From NCBI RefSeq assembly GCF_019443085.1, contig NZ_JAHZIL010000003.1, positions 1,674,001-1,738,000 of the forward strand: a stretch of DNA of 64,000 nt, given 5' to 3'. Position 1 is the first letter of the stretch, and every line of letters begins with the position of its first letter. Below are positions 61,410 through 64,000 of this stretch, piece by piece. The DNA comes from Marinobacter sp. F4218. GTDB lineage: Bacteria > Pseudomonadota > Gammaproteobacteria > Pseudomonadales > Oleiphilaceae. A model generated the notes under the pieces. It did not search any database. It saw only the letters and a program-made list of their open reading frames with translations, and was not told the DNA's origin. The translations under genes were made by a program, and so were the position numbers.

Positions 61410-64000
61410 ATGGCCGCACGACAGAATATTTTCCGGGTTCGGCGCAGGTACAATCAGTGGGTCGCCAACCAGACGCTGGAAGACTACGCCCTGAGGTTTA
61501 CCGCCAAGAGCGCCCGGCGCTGGTCGGCTGCCCGGGTCAGCAACACCGCCCTGGGTGCGATCTCGTTCCTGGCCATGGAAGCCATCGGCGGCTCCATCAC
61601 CCTGCACTACGGTTTTGACAACGCGGTCGCTGCGATCCTGGTGGTCAGCCTGGTGATCTTCCTGACCGCCATCCCGATCAGTTACTACGCTGCCCGCTAC
61701 GGCGTGGACATTGACCTGCTGACCCGGGGCGCGGGCTTCGGCTACATCGGCTCCACCATCACCTCGCTGATCTACGCCTCGTTCACCTTCATCTTCTTCG
61801 CCATCGAGGCGGCCATCATGGCCATGGCCCTGGAGATGCTGTTCGGCATTCCGCTGGTGCTGGGCTACCTGATCTGTGCGGTGGCGATCATCCCGCTGGT
61901 GACCCACGGCATCACCACTATCAGCCGGTTCCAGGTCTGGACCCAGCCGGTGTGGATCCTGCTGCAGCTGGCGCCGTTCGTGTTCATCATCTACGCCGAT
62001 GCCTCGTCCATCAGCGACTGGACAAAATTCGAGGGCCTGGGAGAGGCCGCCGGCCAGGGCCTGAACGTGGTGATGTTCGGCGCGGCCGCCGCCGTGGTGT
62101 TCTCGCTGATTGCCCAGATTGGCGAGCAGGTGGATTTCCTGCGGTTCATTCCGGAACCCCGGAACCGGGAGGAGAAACGCCGGTGGTGGGTGGCTGTGAT
62201 GTCCGGTGGGCCGGGCTGGATCGTGATCGGCATGCTCAAGATCCTGGCCGGCTCCTTCCTGGCGGTACTGGCCCTGAACCAGGGCATATCGGCCACGGAG
62301 GCGGCGGATCCGACCCAGATGTACGTGGTCGCCTTCAACTACATCACCCACTCGCCGGAGATCTCCCTGGCGATGGCGGGAATCTTCGTAATCCTGTGCC
62401 AGCTCAAGATCAACGTCACCAACGCCTACGCCGGCTCCATCGCCTGGTCCAACTTCTTCTCCCGGCTCACCCACAGCCACCCGGGCCGGGTGGTATGGCT
62501 GTTCTTCAACGTCGCCATTGCCCTGCTGGTCATGGAGCTGGGGGTCTACCGGGCACTGGAGGAAACCCTCGGCTTCTATGGCATCATCGCCATCGCTTGG
62601 GTCGGCGCGCTGGTGGCGGACCTGGTGATCAACAAGCCGCTGGGGCTCAGCCCCAAACACATCGAGTTCAAGCGCGCGCACCTGTACGACATCAACCCAG
62701 TGGGCGTCGGTGCCATGATCACCGCCTCGGTGGTGGGCATTACCTGCCACACCGGCGTCCTCGGCGACTACGCCGAAGCCCTGTCTCACTTCATTGCCAT
62801 GGCGGTGGCGCTGATTACAGCGCCGTTGATCGCCTGGAAGACCGGCGGCCGGTTTTACACTGCGCGCCCGTTCACGCCCCTCGCCACCGACCACCAGCTG
62901 GTGCAATGCACCATTTGTGAACACAGATTCGAACCGGAGGATGTCACCAGCTGCCCGGCCTATGCCGGCACCATCTGTTCGCTGTGCTGCTCGCTCGATG
63001 CCCGCTGCGGCGACGCCTGCAAACCCGGCGCCGGTTACCAGGAACAGCTCCAGCAATTTCTCGGCAAGCTGATGCCCGGTGCGCTCCTGAGCCGGCTCCA
63101 CTCCCGCCTCGGTCACTTCCTGAGCCTGCTGTTTCTGATCAATGGCCTGTCCGGCCTGCTGCTATCGCTGATCTACTTCAAGACGCCGGTGGCCTCGGCA
63201 CCCGAAGCCCTGCTGCTGTCCGTCACCCTGTGGAAGGTATTTTTCATCCTGGTGATTGTCACCGGGGTGATCTGCTGGCTGTTTGTGCTGGCCCACGAAA
63301 GCCGGGTGGTGGCGGAGGAAGAGTCCGGTCGTCAGACCCGGCTGCTGATGGAGGAAATTGTCGCTCACGAGCGCACCGATCAGGCCCTGCAGCAGGCCAA
63401 AGAGCAAGCGGAGGCAGCAAATGGCGCGAAAAGCCGCTATCTGACCGGCATCAGTCACGAACTCCGCTCACCACTGAATGCCATTCTCGGTTACGCCCAG
63501 TTGTTGGAGAACGATGACTCAGTCCCACCCCACCGGAAGGAGGCCCTGGGGGTGATTCGCCGCAGCGGTGAATACCTGGCCGATCTGATCGAGGGGCTGC
63601 TGGACATCTCCAAGATCGAGGCCGGGCGGCTGGACCTGCACCGGGACCAGGTGCGAATCGGGCTGCTGATGGAACAGCTGGTCACCATGTTCCAGCTGCA
63701 GGCCGAGGAGAAGGGCCTGGCGTTCGATTACCACTGCCCCTACCCGCTGCCGGAAATGGTGACCACGGACGAGAAACGCCTGCGCCAGATCCTGATCAAC
63801 CTGCTGTCGAACGCGATCAAGTACACCGACAGGGGCGAGGTATCCCTGACCCTGCGCTACCGGAGCCAGGTGGCGGAGTTCACCATCCGGGACACCGGTG
63901 AAGGCATAGCCCAGGAGAACATTGAACGCATCTTCCGGCCGTTCGAGCGTATCCGTACCCCGGGCCAGAGCCGCAGTGGCACCGGGCTTGGCCTGACCAT
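61410..64000 (+). CDS. Sensor histidine kinase with NCS1 transporter-like sensor half, 3' end cut by window
   Basis: From ATG 61410 (weak AAGG site) at least 863 residues are visible and the frame is open at the right edge. Residues about 1-485 are a nucleobase:cation symporter-1 (NCS1) fold with about 12 helices (start VANQTLEDYALRFTAKSARR, then FLAMEAIGGSITLHYG, GAGFGYIGSTITSLIYASFT). A Cys-rich segment (about 499-540; CTIC, CSLCC, CGDAC) follows, then two helices (about 570-593 and 608-627), a coiled coil, HisKA with ISHELRSPLNAILGYAQLL (about 680) and HATPase with NLLSNAIKYTD and GEGIAQENIERIF. It is divergent from urtABCDE-amiEB, so probably senses or transports a nitrogen source and controls that operon. 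A receiver domain may follow beyond the window. Confidence 0.9.
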   Translation, partial: MAARQNIFRVRRRYNQWVANQTLEDYALRFTAKSARRWSAARVSNTALGAISFLAMEAIGGSITLHYGFDNAVAAILVVSLVIFLTAIPISYYAARYGVDIDLLTRGAGFGYIGSTITSLIYASFTFIFFAIEAAIMAMALEMLFGIPLVLGYLICAVAIIPLVTHGITTISRFQVWTQPVWILLQLAPFVFIIYADASSISDWTKFEGLGEAAGQGLNVVMFGAAAAVVFSLIAQIGEQVDFLRFIPEPRNREEKRRWWVAVMSGGPGWIVIGMLKILAGSFLAVLALNQGISATEAADPTQMYVVAFNYITHSPEISLAMAGIFVILCQLKINVTNAYAGSIAWSNFFSRLTHSHPGRVVWLFFNVAIALLVMELGVYRALEETLGFYGIIAIAWVGALVADLVINKPLGLSPKHIEFKRAHLYDINPVGVGAMITASVVGITCHTGVLGDYAEALSHFIAMAVALITAPLIAWKTGGRFYTARPFTPLATDHQLVQCTICEHRFEPEDVTSCPAYAGTICSLCCSLDARCGDACKPGAGYQEQLQQFLGKLMPGALLSRLHSRLGHFLSLLFLINGLSGLLLSLIYFKTPVASAPEALLLSVTLWKVFFILVIVTGVICWLFVLAHESRVVAEEESGRQTRLLMEEIVAHERTDQALQQAKEQAEAANGAKSRYLTGISHELRSPLNAILGYAQLLENDDSVPPHRKEALGVIRRSGEYLADLIEGLLDISKIEAGRLDLHRDQVRIGLLMEQLVTMFQLQAEEKGLAFDYHCPYPLPEMVTTDEKRLRQILINLLSNAIKYTDRGEVSLTLRYRSQVAEFTIRDTGEGIAQENIERIFRPFERIRTPGQSRSGTGLGLT

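Noticed and set aside
61278..63116. Long minus-strand open frame of 612 codons
   Set aside because: Composition is Gly/His/Gln-rich antisense of the NCS1-kinase gene, whose plus-strand frame has clear transporter and kinase motifs.
1..64000. CRISPR arrays, rRNA, tRNA or insertion sequences
   Set aside because: No regularly spaced repeats, no recognisable RNA gene and no transposase frame were seen by reading; a covariance or repeat search could still find a weak tRNA-like element.

Overview
The window looks like a chromosome segment of a halophilic marine gammaproteobacterium, most likely Marinobacter or a close relative. This is inferred from the pairing of a glucosylglycerol-phosphate synthase/phosphatase with a GH13_18 glucosylglycerol phosphorylase, a betaine (bet) locus, a class Ia nrdAB with Pseudomonas-like duplicated ATP cones, high-GC coding, and several small conserved gammaproteobacterial proteins. 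No rRNA, tRNA, CRISPR or insertion sequence was seen.

Layout. 1-5.5 kb: betB (cut by the window edge) and betI with a 20-bp palindromic operator, a histone-deacetylase-like hydrolase, a small Ala/Gly-rich secreted protein and a Kef-type antiporter. 5.7-8.9 kb: a GST, a beta-barrel outer membrane protein, an enolase-superfamily enzyme and small proteins. 8.9-17.4 kb: three consecutive c-di-GMP proteins, two of which carry one degenerate catalytic domain each. 17.4-24.2 kb: a PEP-CTERM protein, an LVIVD/PA-domain secreted protein, a zincin-like protein, a GDCCVxC protein and a CadC-like regulator divergent from a tautomerase. 24.6-28.4 kb: a two-gene glucosylglycerol locus. 28.5-38.2 kb: a TauD-type dioxygenase, DUF4399, DUF3135, an ICMT-like methyltransferase, a phosphoethanolamine-transferase-like sulfatase, a two-component system whose sensor has a His/Asp/Glu-rich loop, a small periplasmic protein, cytochrome b561, a sulfurtransferase and RidA.

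38.2-47.7 kb is the accessory centre: 13 gene cassettes, all on the minus strand, each followed by an attC-like site, with no integrase gene in the window (CALIN-type array or the distal part of a chromosomal integron). The left half carries metabolic or stress cassettes (two acetyltransferases, M23-like protein, MAPEG, hotdog thioesterase, zinc-depleted dehydrogenase). The right half is rich in proteins of defence-associated families: a caspase/CHAT-like protease, a membrane protein, an HslV-like Ntn hydrolase, a DUF559-like nuclease, a HEPN protein with an Rx4H motif and a RAMA-like protein.

48-52.3 kb holds nrdB and nrdA; nrdA is preceded by a recognisable promoter, a cobalamin riboswitch and a second long-range hairpin, implying that B12 represses this B12-independent reductase. 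52.3-64 kb is a nitrogen-scavenging region: fmdB and fmdA (formamidase), then an urtABCDE-amiE-amiB operon (ABC uptake, aliphatic amidase, Clp-like ATPase), and divergently a large sensor kinase whose sensor half is an NCS1-type transporter. No urease is present in the window, so short-chain amides are a likely substrate of this uptake system.
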